A DNA stretch of 64,000 nt from Myxococcales bacterium (GTDB lineage Bacteria > Myxococcota_A > Bradymonadia > UBA7976 > UBA1532): the NCBI GenBank assembly GCA_020633465.1, contig JACKDN010000006.1, positions 186,001-250,000 of the forward strand, in the 5' to 3' direction. The notes beneath the pieces are model-generated. The model was not told where the DNA came from. It did not search any database and saw only the letters and a list, made by a program, of their open reading frames with translations. Positions 1 to 9,300 of this stretch are shown here, in pieces; positions within the stretch are counted from its first letter, which is position 1; each line of letters begins with the position of its first letter. The position numbers and the translations under genes are program-made.

Positions 1-1717
1 TCACGAGGCGCACGACGCGCGCCCACAAGGGGCCCGCGCCGGTGACGCCGCTCACGCGCTCCATCGGCCGGCCGTCGAAGTTGCCGGTCCAGGCGGCGAC
101 GGTGTGGCGCGGCGTGAAGCCCACCGTCCAGTTGTCGGTGAAGTCGGCGCTGGTGCCGGTCTTCACGGCCGCCGGGAAGGGCGGCTCGAGCACGCCCCCG
201 CGGCCGAAGGCGGGGGCGCGCGCGACGGGATCGGCCAGGATGTCGGTCAGCAGGCGGGCGACGGCCACCGGCATCACACGCCGCCCCGCCGGAACGGGCT
301 GGTCGCGCCGCCAGCGGATCGGGGCCCAGACGCCGCCGTTGGCCAACGCGCGATAGGCGTTGGCCAGGTCGAGCAGGCGCACCTCGCCGTTGCCCAGGGC
401 GAGCCCCACGCCGTAGTGGGCGGCGCTGTCGGTCAGCGACGCGAAGCCCAGGTCGTCGCGCAGGCGGGCCAGCAGCCGGCCGACCCCGACGCGGTGGGCC
501 ACGAGGACCGCGGGCACGTTGTAGCTGTTGGCCAGGGCGGCGCGCAGCGACACCCAGCCGTGGTAGCGGCGGTCGTAGTTGCGGGGCCGGTAGTCGCCGA
601 TGAGGGTGGGCACGAACAGGGGCAGATCGGGCAGCAGCGTCGCGGCGGTGAGGCCGTCCTCGAGGGCCAGGCCGTAGACGAAGGGCTTGAGGGTCGAGCC
701 GGGCTGGCGCAGGCCGGTGACCATGTCGTTCTGGCCTTCGGCGGCGTCGAAGAAGTCGCGGCTGCCCACCCAGGCGAGGACGTCGCCGGTGGCGTTGTCG
801 AGCACGACGGCGGCGCCCTGGGTGACGTGGCGATCGGCCAGGCCGCGGACGGTGATGGCGACGGCCTCCTCGACGCGGGCTTGGAGGTCGAGGTCGAGGG
901 TCGTGGGCACGGCGCCCGCGTCCGGCGACTGCGCGAGCGCCCAGGCGGCGAAGTGGGGGGCGGCGAAGGGCGCGGACGCGGCGTCGAGGCGGGCGGGGGC
1001 GGCGCGGGCCTCGGCTTCGGTGGCCGCGTCGATGACGCCGGTGCTGCGCAGCGCGGCCAACACGCGCCGGCGACGCAACTCGGCGCGGGCGGGATCGGTG
1101 CGGGGGTTGTTCAGCGTGGGGGCCTGGGGGATGCCGGCCAGCAGCGCGGCCTCGGCGAGGGTCAGCGTGCGGGCCGGCCGGTCGAGGTACAGCCGGGCGG
1201 CCGCCTCGACGCCCACCGCGCCGTGCCCGAAGGGGGCGCGGTTGACGTACTGCTCGAGGATGGTGGCCTTGCCGACCGCGCGCTCGAGGCGCAGGGCCAG
1301 CAGGGCCTCGACGCCCTTGCCCGCGAAGGTGCGGGGCTGCGGCGCGACGAGCTGCACCAGCTGCTGAGTGAGGGTGCTGCCGCCGGCGACGACGCGCCCG
1401 GCGCGCAGGTTCGACCAGGCCGCGCGCGCGACGCCGCGCAGGTCGACGCCGGGGTGGTCGAAGAAGCGGCGATCCTCGACGGCGACGAAGGCGGCGGGCA
1501 GCCAGGGGCCCAGGTCGTCGAGGGCGCGCCAGGTGCCCCGCCCCGCCGGGCCGGGGACATGGCGCAGCGGACGATCGTGGCGGTCGAGCAGGCGGACGCC
1601 CTCGACGTCCCCCGGGGCGAGGCGGTCGGCCGGAAAGGGGGCCGCCGTGAGAGCCATCCACGCGGTCAGCGCGAGGGCCGGCAGGGCGGTGAGGGCGACG
1701 AGGCGGTCGGGGCGCAC
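1..1717 (-). CDS. pbpC: Penicillin-binding protein 1C (5' part; 3' end lies before the window)
   Basis: Bifunctional peptidoglycan synthase: an inner-membrane protein whose periplasmic domains polymerise (GT51 glycosyltransferase) and crosslink (transpeptidase) glycan strands. The start is GTG at 1717, followed by one hydrophobic membrane segment (about residues 5-25). Visible motifs are the GT51 block EDRRFFDHPGVD (about residue 80), GGSTLTQQLVQL (about 110), the acylated-serine motif STLK (about 340), the SYN motif (about 396) and KTGTS (about 519). All catalytic motifs are intact over the 572 codons seen. The usual C-terminal BiPBP_C domain would lie beyond position 1. PBP1C, rather than PBP1A/B, is inferred from the short N-terminus and the motif context. 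It is divergent from the YceI gene at 1782. In some genomes pbpC follows an alpha-2-macroglobulin gene, but that side is outside the window. Confidence 0.88.
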   Translation of the reverse strand, partial: MRPDRLVALTALPALALTAWMALTAAPFPADRLAPGDVEGVRLLDRHDRPLRHVPGPAGRGTWRALDDLGPWLPAAFVAVEDRRFFDHPGVDLRGVARAAWSNLRAGRVVAGGSTLTQQLVQLVAPQPRTFAGKGVEALLALRLERAVGKATILEQYVNRAPFGHGAVGVEAAARLYLDRPARTLTLAEAALLAGIPQAPTLNNPRTDPARAELRRRRVLAALRSTGVIDAATEAEARAAPARLDAASAPFAAPHFAAWALAQSPDAGAVPTTLDLDLQARVEEAVAITVRGLADRHVTQGAAVVLDNATGDVLAWVGSRDFFDAAEGQNDMVTGLRQPGSTLKPFVYGLALEDGLTAATLLPDLPLFVPTLIGDYRPRNYDRRYHGWVSLRAALANSYNVPAVLVAHRVGVGRLLARLRDDLGFASLTDSAAHYGVGLALGNGEVRLLDLANAYRALANGGVWAPIRWRRDQPVPAGRRVMPVAVARLLTDILADPVARAPAFGRGGVLEPPFPAAVKTGTSADFTDNWTVGFTPRHTVAAWTGNFDGRPMERVSGVTGAGPLWARVVRLV

Positions 1718-1745
1718 GGGCGCATGGTGCCACGTCGCGGCACGG

Positions 1746-1774
1746 GTGACACCCGACCCGCGCGCTGCTAGCGT
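1746..1774 (+). promoter_or_regulatory. Predicted sigma-70-type promoter, probably leaderless, for the YceI gene
   Basis: GTGACA (1746-1751), a 17-base spacer and TAGCGT (1769-1774). The -10 ends only 7 bases before the ATG at 1782, so transcription would begin at or next to the start codon. No Shine-Dalgarno sequence is present. The same geometry (GTGAAA-17-TACCCT-8-ATG) precedes the arfB gene at 51816, which supports the reading. Confidence 0.5.
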
Positions 1775-1781
1775 GCCCGCC

Positions 1782-2285
1782 ATGGACACGCTCACCGACG
1801 GCACCATCCACGTCTTCACGTTCAAAGAGGGCCTGCTGTCCAAGGTGGCCCACGACCTGCGGCTGTCGCTGTCGCGCTTCGAGATCCGGCTCGACGGCGA
1901 CGCGGTCGAGGCCACGCTGTGGCCGGCGTCCCTGGCGGTGGACGGCGCCGTCGAGAACGGCCGCCTGCGCCCGGACGGCGTCAGCGGGAAGGACAAGAAC
2001 GACATCCACGGCAACGCGACCGGCCCGAAGATCCTCGACGTCGCGCGCCACCCCACCGTCGAGTTCCGCGGCGCCCGCCGCGGCGACCGCGTCGAGGGCA
2101 CGCTGCGCCTCGCCGGCCGCGAGGCCCCCCTCGCCTTCCCCGTGACCGAGGCGGATGGCCGCGCCGCCGGCAGCTTCGAGCTGGTGCCCAGCCGCTGGGG
2201 CATCAAGCCCTTCAAGGCGCTGATGGGCGCCATCCGGCTGCAGGACCGGGTGCAGGTGGTGTTCGACGTGGCCCTGCCGGGGTGA
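1782..2285 (+). CDS. YceI family protein (lipocalin-like fold)
   Basis: A 167-residue protein of the YceI family, whose members bind isoprenoid-type lipids in a beta-barrel cavity. The family usually has a signal peptide, but this one starts directly at MDTLTDGTIHVFTFKEG and looks cytoplasmic. Family features seen are the early HDL segment (AHDLRLSLSRFEI), the middle block KDKNDIHGNATGPKILD with HPTVEFRG, and the C-terminal PSRWGIKPFKALMGAIRLQD. The start is ATG 1782, just after a -10-like TAGCGT, so a leaderless mRNA is likely. It diverges from pbpC and is followed 21 bases later by the Septu-like pair, without evident functional link. The ligand is unknown. Confidence 0.85.
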   Translation: MDTLTDGTIHVFTFKEGLLSKVAHDLRLSLSRFEIRLDGDAVEATLWPASLAVDGAVENGRLRPDGVSGKDKNDIHGNATGPKILDVARHPTVEFRGARRGDRVEGTLRLAGREAPLAFPVTEADGRAAGSFELVPSRWGIKPFKALMGAIRLQDRVQVVFDVALPG

Positions 2286-2306
2286 GGTACGCTACGGTCG
2301 CCGCCG

Positions 2307-3608
2307 ATGCGGATTGAACGTCTGATCCTGCGGAACTTCCGACGGTTCGAGCACTTCACCGTCGACCTCCACCCGCGCCTGACGGTCCTCGCCGGCACCA
2401 ACGGGGCTGGCAAGAGCAGCATCCTCGAAGGGCTCGCCATCGCCGCAGGTTCCTGGCTGCTCGGCTTCGACGGAGCCACAGCCCCCGGCATCCGTCCGGA
2501 GCAGGTCCGGATCGCGGAGTACGTGCTGGGCGGCCAACCCAACCTCGAGCCCCAGTACCCCGCGGCGGTCGAGGCCGTCGGCCCCTTCGTCGATGCCCCG
2601 TGGGGCCGCGTTCTGCACCGGGCAGGCGGCCGCACCACCTACGGAGAGGCGTTGTCCGTCAAGGCCGCCGCCGAGGCGGCCCAGGCCGCCGTGAAGCGGG
2701 GCGAACCGATCTCGCTCCCGCTGATCGCGTACTACGGGGCCGGCCGTCTCTGGGTGCAGAAGAAGGACAGCGCCGCCAAGCAGGATCGCCTCGGCTCGCG
2801 CACGCTCGCGTACGAGGACTGCCTCGACCCAGCGTCCAACCAGAAGCTGTTCGAGGCGTGGATGCGGCGGGCGGAAGCTGCCCGTATCCAGCGTCTGGCC
2901 GAGCACGGCATGGGCACGTCGGTGCCCGCGGACATCGCCCGTCCGCCCCTGCTGACGGCCGTGCAGCAGGCTGCCGGCGCGATGGTCGCCGGCGCGGAGC
3001 GCATCTACTTCGATGTCGCCCGGGACGAGCTTCGCGTCGTCTTCGCGGACGGACGACAGCTGCCCTTCGGCCTGCTCTCCGACGGGTATCGCAACCTGAT
3101 CGCGATGGCCGCGGACATCGCGTGGCGTGCAGTGCAGCTGAACCCGCACTTGGGGCCGCAGGCCCTCGAGCGTACAGCCGGGGTCGTCCTCGTCGACGAG
3201 ATCGAGCTGCACCTGCACCCGGCCTGGCAGCGGGAGGTGCTGCAGCGCCTGCTGTCCACCTTCCCAGCCCTTCAGTTCGTCGTGACCACCCACGCCCCGG
3301 TCGTCATCACCAGCGTCGACGCGGACTCGGTCCGTCTGCTGACCGCCGAGGGCGAGGTCGTGGGGACGCGCGTGGCGGAGGGGCTGACCGCGAACGGCGC
3401 GCTGCGCGAGGTCATGGGCGTGCCCGAACGGCCGGACGCGACGGCTCGGCACCTGGCGCGTCTGGGTGCGCTCATCGAGGAGGGACGATCCGACGAGGCG
3501 CGTCGGGCGTACAGCGCGCTGCGGGAACAACTCGGCGAGAACGATCCGGACCTCGCCGTGCTCGAATGGGAGCTGCGCGACCTGGAGGTGCACGGTGCGG
3601 TGGATTGA
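2307..3608 (+). CDS. ptuA: Septu-like AAA/ABC-type ATPase (PtuA-like)
   Basis: A 433-residue RecF/SMC-like ATPase. Walker A is GTNGAGKSS (residues 30-38), after the N-terminal MRIERLILRNFRRFE typical of RecF/OLD-type ATPases. Walker B is VVLVDEIELHLHP (about 291-303), followed by a D/H-loop segment VVTTHAPVVI (about 327). It belongs with the COG3950-like single ATPases. The next gene overlaps by 14 bases and encodes a PtuB-type HNH nuclease. In Septu, and in the effector half of retron Ec78/Eco7, PtuA and PtuB form one anti-phage complex in which the ATPase gates the nuclease. The defence role is inferred from this pairing. No reverse transcriptase or retron RNA is seen. The start ATG 2307 follows TACGGT (2293-2298) by 8 bases and lacks a ribosome-binding site. 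Confidence 0.75.
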   Translation: MRIERLILRNFRRFEHFTVDLHPRLTVLAGTNGAGKSSILEGLAIAAGSWLLGFDGATAPGIRPEQVRIAEYVLGGQPNLEPQYPAAVEAVGPFVDAPWGRVLHRAGGRTTYGEALSVKAAAEAAQAAVKRGEPISLPLIAYYGAGRLWVQKKDSAAKQDRLGSRTLAYEDCLDPASNQKLFEAWMRRAEAARIQRLAEHGMGTSVPADIARPPLLTAVQQAAGAMVAGAERIYFDVARDELRVVFADGRQLPFGLLSDGYRNLIAMAADIAWRAVQLNPHLGPQALERTAGVVLVDEIELHLHPAWQREVLQRLLSTFPALQFVVTTHAPVVITSVDADSVRLLTAEGEVVGTRVAEGLTANGALREVMGVPERPDATARHLARLGALIEEGRSDEARRAYSALREQLGENDPDLAVLEWELRDLEVHGAVD

Positions 3609-4362
3609 GAAGGGCGCGCCGCCGGCGTGTCTCAAGCGCCTCCGATCCGAACTGCAGCGCAGCGAGCGCGAGACCCGGCGCGAGCCCACGGCCGCGGAGT
3701 GGTCCCCCGGCACCTGTGCCCAGCCCCTGCGTAAGGCGCTGCACCGTGATCAACATGGGCTCTGCGGCTACTGCACCCAGGCGATCGGCCGGCAGGGCCA
3801 TCGCGACCGACCGGCGTCCGGAAACGGCGGCATGCGCATCGAACACGTCTTCCCTCGAAGCGCAGCAGAGGCGACGGACACCGCGGCCGGCGCCCGGCGC
3901 ATGTACGACTGGGACAACCTCATCGGCGTCTGCGGAGGCAGGACGGCGGACGCGCGGGGCCAACTGCACGACCACTGCGACCGGGCCCGAGGTGAACTCC
4001 CGCTGACCATCGACCCCACGAGACGAACGCCCTCCCCAGAGGACGCGTTCACCTACCGGCGGTGCCCGACCACGGGTGGCGTGCTGATCGCCACCACCAA
4101 AGGTCACGAGGCCCTCGAAGGCGACCTGCAGCGCCTGAACCTCAACAACCCCGCGCTGGCTGCGCGGCGCAGAGAGACCGAGGACGCCATCGCCCGCCTC
4201 TTGAGCCGGCGCCAGATCAAGGGGGCCCACCGTCGTCGCCTGCTGGAACGAGAGCTCGAGACGGCCACGTCGCCTGCCGCCGACGGCACCCTGCCCGCTT
4301 TCGCCCCCGTGGCCGCCCGCTATCTGCGCAAGAAGCTGCGCTCCGGGCCCGCCGATCGTTGA
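3595..4362 (+). CDS. ptuB: Septu-like HNH endonuclease (PtuB-like, TIGR02646 type)
   Basis: A 255-residue HNH nuclease, the presumed effector of the ATPase encoded just upstream. The start is chosen as GTG 3595, giving VRWIEKG as PtuB proteins begin (M-R-x-I-x-K). GGAGG at 3584-3588 sits 6 bases ahead, inside the ptuA 3' end, so the two genes are translationally coupled. Zinc/HNH residues seen are QHGLCGYC (C57, C60), RIEHVFP (E83, H84), YDWDNLIGVC (W106, N108, C113) and LHDHC (H125, H127, C128). This order C-x2-C, IEH-x-xP, W-x-N-L-x3-C is that of TIGR02646/PtuB. The C-terminal half is Arg-rich and helical. In characterised Septu systems PtuB cuts DNA; the target here is unknown. Confidence 0.75.
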   Translation: MRWIEKGAPPACLKRLRSELQRSERETRREPTAAEWSPGTCAQPLRKALHRDQHGLCGYCTQAIGRQGHRDRPASGNGGMRIEHVFPRSAAEATDTAAGARRMYDWDNLIGVCGGRTADARGQLHDHCDRARGELPLTIDPTRRTPSPEDAFTYRRCPTTGGVLIATTKGHEALEGDLQRLNLNNPALAARRRETEDAIARLLSRRQIKGAHRRRLLERELETATSPAADGTLPAFAPVAARYLRKKLRSGPADR

Positions 4363-4463
4363 GCGCGGCAAACGCTGGCGTCGGCGGGCCGGGTCGGGTA
4401 GCCTCCCGCCGCTACATCGCTCCGCCCCGCGCGGGCAGCGCAGGGCCGTAGGAGGTCGAGGAC

Positions 4464-4769
4464 GTGTCGCACGCGACGCAGGCAATGCTGGTGCTGATCG
4501 GGACGGTCGGCTTCTTCATGGTGCCCGTGCTGGGGCCCGCGCTCGAGGACGGGCTGCAGCTGGTGGTGCAGACGGTGCTGGGCGTGGACGACGAGCACAA
4601 GGCCGCGCAGGCCAAGCTGCCCGGCTACAAGGGTACGCCGCTCGAGATCGCCGCCGACTGCTGCGCCGAGTGCGAGCAGCACTGGAACTACGACGTCGAC
4701 CGCTGCGACATCGGCTCGCGCGAGGCCAACGCCTGCGTGCGCGCCTGCGGCGCCGTGCGCACCAAGTAG
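4464..4769 (+). CDS. Small membrane protein of unknown function
   Basis: A 101-residue protein starting at GTG 4464, with GGAGG (4451-4455) 8 bases upstream. Residues 7-27 form one hydrophobic helix (MLVLIGTVGFFMVPVLGPAL). The rest is a soluble tail with six cysteines near the end (CCAEC, RCDIG, ACVRAC), which suggests a disulfide-bonded or metal-binding exported tail. I do not recognise the family. The ribosome-binding site, codon use and single open frame support it as real. It may be transcribed from TAGCCT at 4399-4404. It ends 21 bases before the convergent kinase gene's stop and has no apparent tie to the Septu pair. Confidence 0.6.
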   Translation: MSHATQAMLVLIGTVGFFMVPVLGPALEDGLQLVVQTVLGVDDEHKAAQAKLPGYKGTPLEIAADCCAECEQHWNYDVDRCDIGSREANACVRACGAVRTK

Positions 4770-4790
4770 CCGCTGCGCGTCGGCGGGCCC

Positions 4791-6216
4791 CTATTCGCCG
4801 AGGCGATCCACCACCGACTGAAGCGCCGGCACCTGCCGAGCCTGCTCGAGCAGCGCGGCCCGGTCGGGCGCGCCGTCCAGCGCCGCGCGCAACGCCGCGA
4901 GCGCGGCGTCCTGCTCCCCCTTCTGCGCCAGCTCGATCGCGCCGGCCAGCCCCGGAGGCAGGGCCGAGCCGACCGTCACGGTGACCGGCGCGTCGTCCGG
5001 CGGTGGCGGCGCCGGCGTCGGATCGGGCCGCGACAACGACCACGCCGCCAGCCCCGCCCCCACGAGAAGCACACCCAGCACCGCCCAGATGGGCCCCTTC
5101 GAGGCCCCGCGCCGCCGCCCGACCGGCAGCGCGTTCATCGCCGCTGCCGACGTCTCGGGTGACGACGGGCGCCGCGCGCGGCACCGCGCTCGCCACCGGT
5201 GCGCGCCGCGCCGGGGCCGAGACGCGCACCGCCGGGCTGGCCGGCATCTGGCCGCTCAGCGCGGCGCGCAGCGCCCCCGCCATCGCCGCCGCGTCGGGGA
5301 AGCGATCCTCGGGCCGCTTGCTCAGGGCGCGCATGACGCACGCCGCCACCGGCGCCGGCACGTCGGTCGGCAGGGGCGTCGGCGGCGACTCCAGGTGCGC
5401 CATCAGGATGTCGAGCGGCGTCGGCCCGTCGATGGGCGGGTGGCCGGCGAGCATCTCGAACAGCACCACGCCCAGCGAGTACAGATCGCTGCGCCCGTCG
5501 AGATCGGCGTCGCGGCACTGCTCGGGCGACATGTAGCGCGGCGTCCCCAGCACGATGCCCTCGCGGGTGTGCACGCCGTCGGTGCCGCCGCCCACCACCT
5601 TGGCGATGCCGAAGTCGAGGATCTTCGCCTTCTCCTCGCCCAGCCGCGTGGTGGTCAGCATCACGTTGCCCGGCTTCAGATCGCGGTGCACGAGGCCCAT
5701 GCCGTGCGCCTCGGCCAGGCCGCCGAGGATCTGCGTCACCACGCCGACGGCGCGGGCGGCGTCCAGCCGCCGCTCGGCCTCGAGCACCTGCTCGAGCGTG
5801 TGCCCGGCGATGTACTCGAACACCATGTAGAGCGACCCATCGCTGTCGGCGCCGTAATCGTGCAGCGTGACGATCGAGGGGTCCGACAGCCGGGCCACCG
5901 CCTGCGCCTCGTGCTCGAAGCGCGCCACGAGCTGGGTGTCGTCGACGTCGGCGGCGATGATCTTCAGGGCGACGGCGCGCCCGACGGGCTCCTGGATGGC
6001 GCGATAGACGCTGCCGAAGCCCCCGCTGCCCAGGACGCCGACCACCGGGTAGCGCCCCGCGATCACGTGGCCCAGCAGCGGATCCTGGGGGTGCGCCTGG
6101 TGCACGTCGAGCGGCACCAGCGCCGCGCCGTCGCCGGCTGGACAGCGGCTGCCCACGGTGGCCCCCTGCCACCCCTGGCCGCACCGCCGGCAGACCAGCA
6201 CCTCGTCGTCGGCCAT
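4791..6216 (-). CDS. Membrane-anchored Ser/Thr protein kinase with an apparent frameshift
   Basis: A bacterial Hanks-type kinase. From ATG 6216: an N-terminal zinc-ribbon-like segment (CRRCGQGW ... CPAG, residues 9-28), glycine loop GSGGFGSVY (63-71), VALK with Lys85, HRDLKPGN (177-184), DFGIAK (201-206) and SPEQ, all intact, so the kinase should be active. After about residue 350 the frame breaks near 5150-5185 in a C/G-rich run. The adjacent frame continues with a transmembrane helix (IWAVLGVLLVGAGLAAWSL) and a short helical exported tail ending at TAG 4791-4793. One missing or extra base restores a normal protein of about 470 residues (kinase, Pro/Ala linker, one membrane helix, C-terminal sensor tail). 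This may be a sequencing indel. It is convergent with the small membrane protein gene. Confidence 0.8.
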
Positions 6217-6311
6217 CGCTCACGGACCCCACATCGCGCCGCGCCATCACTACCACGTCGCGGCGCCGCCAGGAACGGCTCCGGCGTCGGGGGGCGCGCC
6301 GGCCCGCCGGG

Positions 6312-9300
6312 TCAGCGGATCGAGTACACCCACACCCGGCCGCGGCCGTCACCGTCACCGGGCGCGCCGACGAAGAGGCGCCGCGTGCCGTCGGGGGCGG
6401 CGATCGCGGTGGCGGCCACGGCGAAGCCGAAGCTGCTGCCCGCGCCGTTCTGGTCGAGCGAGGTGCTGAAGGCGTCGTCCGGGTGATAGAAGACGACGCG
6501 GCCGTCGGTCGCGCCGGCCACCACCAGCACGTCGCGCAGCCAGTCGGGGCGCAGGGCGACGGTCAGGGCGCGGCCGCGCTCCTCGTCGCGCTGCGCGCCG
6601 TCGACGCGCTGGGGCCAGATCGTCCCGTCGGCGCCCACCAGGAACACGGTGCCGGCGCGCCGCTGGCCCTGGATCCGCGCGCCGTGGGCCCCGAAGGCGA
6701 AGCGGAAGCCGCCGCCCGGGCCCAGCCGGCCCCACACGACCGCCTGCCCGAAGGTGTTGTCGGTGTCGAAGGGCGGCACGAGCACGCCGCCGGGCGCGCC
6801 CGACCGACCGTCCAGCAGCACGGTGCGCCGGTCGCCGTCGTTGCGGAAGGTGGCGATGACCTCCTGGAAGCCGTCCCCGGTGGCGTCGGGGATGGTGTGC
6901 ACCGCCTCGCCGAGGCGATCGTCGTCGCCGCCGATGCGCTCGAAGATCTGCCGGAAGCCGCCGTTGTTGGCGAAGCCGAGCGCGAACACCGCGCCCTGCG
7001 GCACGATGATGCCGTCCACGCCGACGCGCCGGGTCGGATCGCCCACCACGACCCCGCCGACCTCACCGAAGGCGCCGCCGGCCAGCGCGCCGCCGATGGC
7101 CTGACCGGGCTGCGCGTTGTAGGTGCGCATCACCGAGCCGTCGCGGTCGATGAACACCAGCCGCCCGAAGGCGCGGTCGGTGAACTGGCCCGGGGCGCCG
7201 GCGACCACCTCGACCGCGCCGTCGCCGTCGAAGTCCGCCGCCGCCAGGGCGGCGCCCAGATCGTCGTCGTCGCGCTCCACGCGCCAGAGCCGCCCGCCGT
7301 CCGCGCCGCTGATCGCCCACACCTCGCTGCGCCCGGGGGCGCCGGCCACCGCGTCGGGCACCCCGTCGCCGTTCAGATCGCCCACCGACACCACCGACCG
7401 CCCCAGCTCGCCGTTGCTGCGCGCCTCGGGCGTCTGGCCCCGGTACACCACGCACAGCCGCACCTGCGCCTCGTCGACCTGCCCGTCGCAGTCATCGTCC
7501 ACGCCGTTGCAGGCCTCGGCCGGCGTCGCCCCGCACTCGCCGCAGGCGTTGCGCACGCCCTCGTCGATGGAGCCGTCGCAGTCGTCGTCCTCGCCGTTGC
7601 ACTGCTCGATCGGCGCCGGCCCGCAGCCCCCACAGGGGTTGCCGACGCCCTCGTCCGTCTGGCCGTCGCAGTCGTCGTCCTCGCCGTTGCACACCTCGAT
7701 CGGCGCGGGCCCGCAGTCGCCGCACGCGTTCAGCAGGCCCTCGTCGGCCGTGCCGTCGCAGTCGTCGTCGAGCCCGTTGCACACCTCGGGCGGCGTCGGC
7801 CCACAGCCCCCGCAGGCGTTGATCAGCCCCTCGTCGGCCGTCCCGTCACAGTCGTTGTCCTGCCCGTCGCACACCTCGGGCGGCACCGGCCCGCAGTTGC
7901 CGCAGGCGTTCAGCACGCCCTCGTCCGCCGTCCCGTCGCAGTCGTCGTCGAGCCCGTTGCACAGATCCGGCGGCACCGGCCCGCACTGCCCGCAGGCGTT
8001 GCGCACGCCCTCGTCGGTGCGGCCGTCGCAGTCGTCGTCCTGGGCGTTGCACACCTCGACCGGCACCGGCCCGCAGCCGCCGCAGGCGTTCTGCACGCCC
8101 TCGTCGGTGGTCCCGTCGCAGTCGTCGTCGATCATGTTGCAGGCCTCGTCGGGCAGCGGCCCGCAGCGCCCGCAGGCGTTGGCGACGCCCTCGTCGATCG
8201 ACCCGTCGCAGTCGTCGTCGGCGCCGTTGCAGGCCTCGTCGCGCGGCTCGGCGCAGGTGTCGCAGTCGGGCCGGAAGCCCTCGTCGGTCTGCCCGTCGCA
8301 GTCGTCGTCGCGCCCGTTGCACACCTCGACCGGCAGGGCGCCGCAGTCGCCGCAGGCGTTCTGCACGCCCTCGTCGGTCGACCCGTCGCAGTCGTCGTCG
8401 CCGCCGTTGCACACCTCGGCCGGCACCGCGCCGCAGCGCCCGCAGGCGTTCTGCACGCCCTCGTCGGTGGTCCCGTCGCAGTCGTCGTCCTCGCCGTTGC
8501 ACACCTCGGCCGGCACCGCGCCGCAGCGCCCGCACGCGTTCAGCACGCCCTCGTCGATGCGCTCGTCGCAGTCGTCGTCCTCGCCGTCGCACACCTCGGG
8601 CCGCCCGCCCTCGCAGCCGCCGCACTCGAGCCCCTCGTCGATCGCGCCGTCGCAGTCGTCGTCGCCCATGTTGCAGACCTCGCCGGGCACGTCGCCGCAG
8701 CCCCCGCAGGCGTTCAGGGTGCCCTCGTCGGTCTGCCCGTCGCAGTCGTCGTCGGCGCCGTTGCAGTCCTCGGCGGGCACGTCGCCGCATTGCCCGCACG
8801 CGTTCAGCGCGCCCTCGTCGTTGCGCCCGTCGCAGTCGTCGTCGCGGCCGTTGCACACCTCGGCCGGCACCGGCCCGCAGTCGCCGCAGGCGTTGCGCGC
8901 CCCCTCGTCGGTCGCGCCGTCGCAGTCGTCGTCCTCGCCGTTGCACACCTCGCCGCCGGGCTGCACGCCGCCCTGGCAGGGGCCCCAGCGGCCGTCGGCG
9001 TCGCAGCGCTGCGCGCCCTGCTCGCACACGCCCTGGTCGGTGCCGCAGTCGCGCGCGCGGCCCGGCTCGCAGCAGTCCGGCGCGTCCTCGTCGATCACGC
9101 CGTCGCAGTCGTCGTCGATCTGGTTGCACGCCTCGGCGCTCGGCGCGCCCTCCATCGCCCCGCACACCACCGCGCTGCCGTCCGCGGCGCAGCGCTTCAC
9201 GCCGCGGGCCCGGCAGGCCCCCACGCCCGCCTCACAGGCGTCGCGCAGGCCCGGGAAGTCCTCGTCGGCGCGGAAGTCGCAGTCCTCGTCGGCGCCGTTA

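Noticed and set aside
104..1771. A 555-codon plus-strand frame at the window start
   Set aside because: It is Gly/Ala/Arg low-complexity sequence antisense to a clear PBP1C gene with all catalytic motifs.
2307..4362. A retron around the ATPase-HNH pair, as in Ec78/Eco7
   Set aside because: No reverse transcriptase gene or msr/msd-like structured RNA is found on either side; the pair stands alone.
7470..8950. Regular repeats that could be taken for a CRISPR array
   Set aside because: The unit is a multiple of three, continuous in frame and encodes the MopE motif. There are no variable spacers, leader or cas genes.
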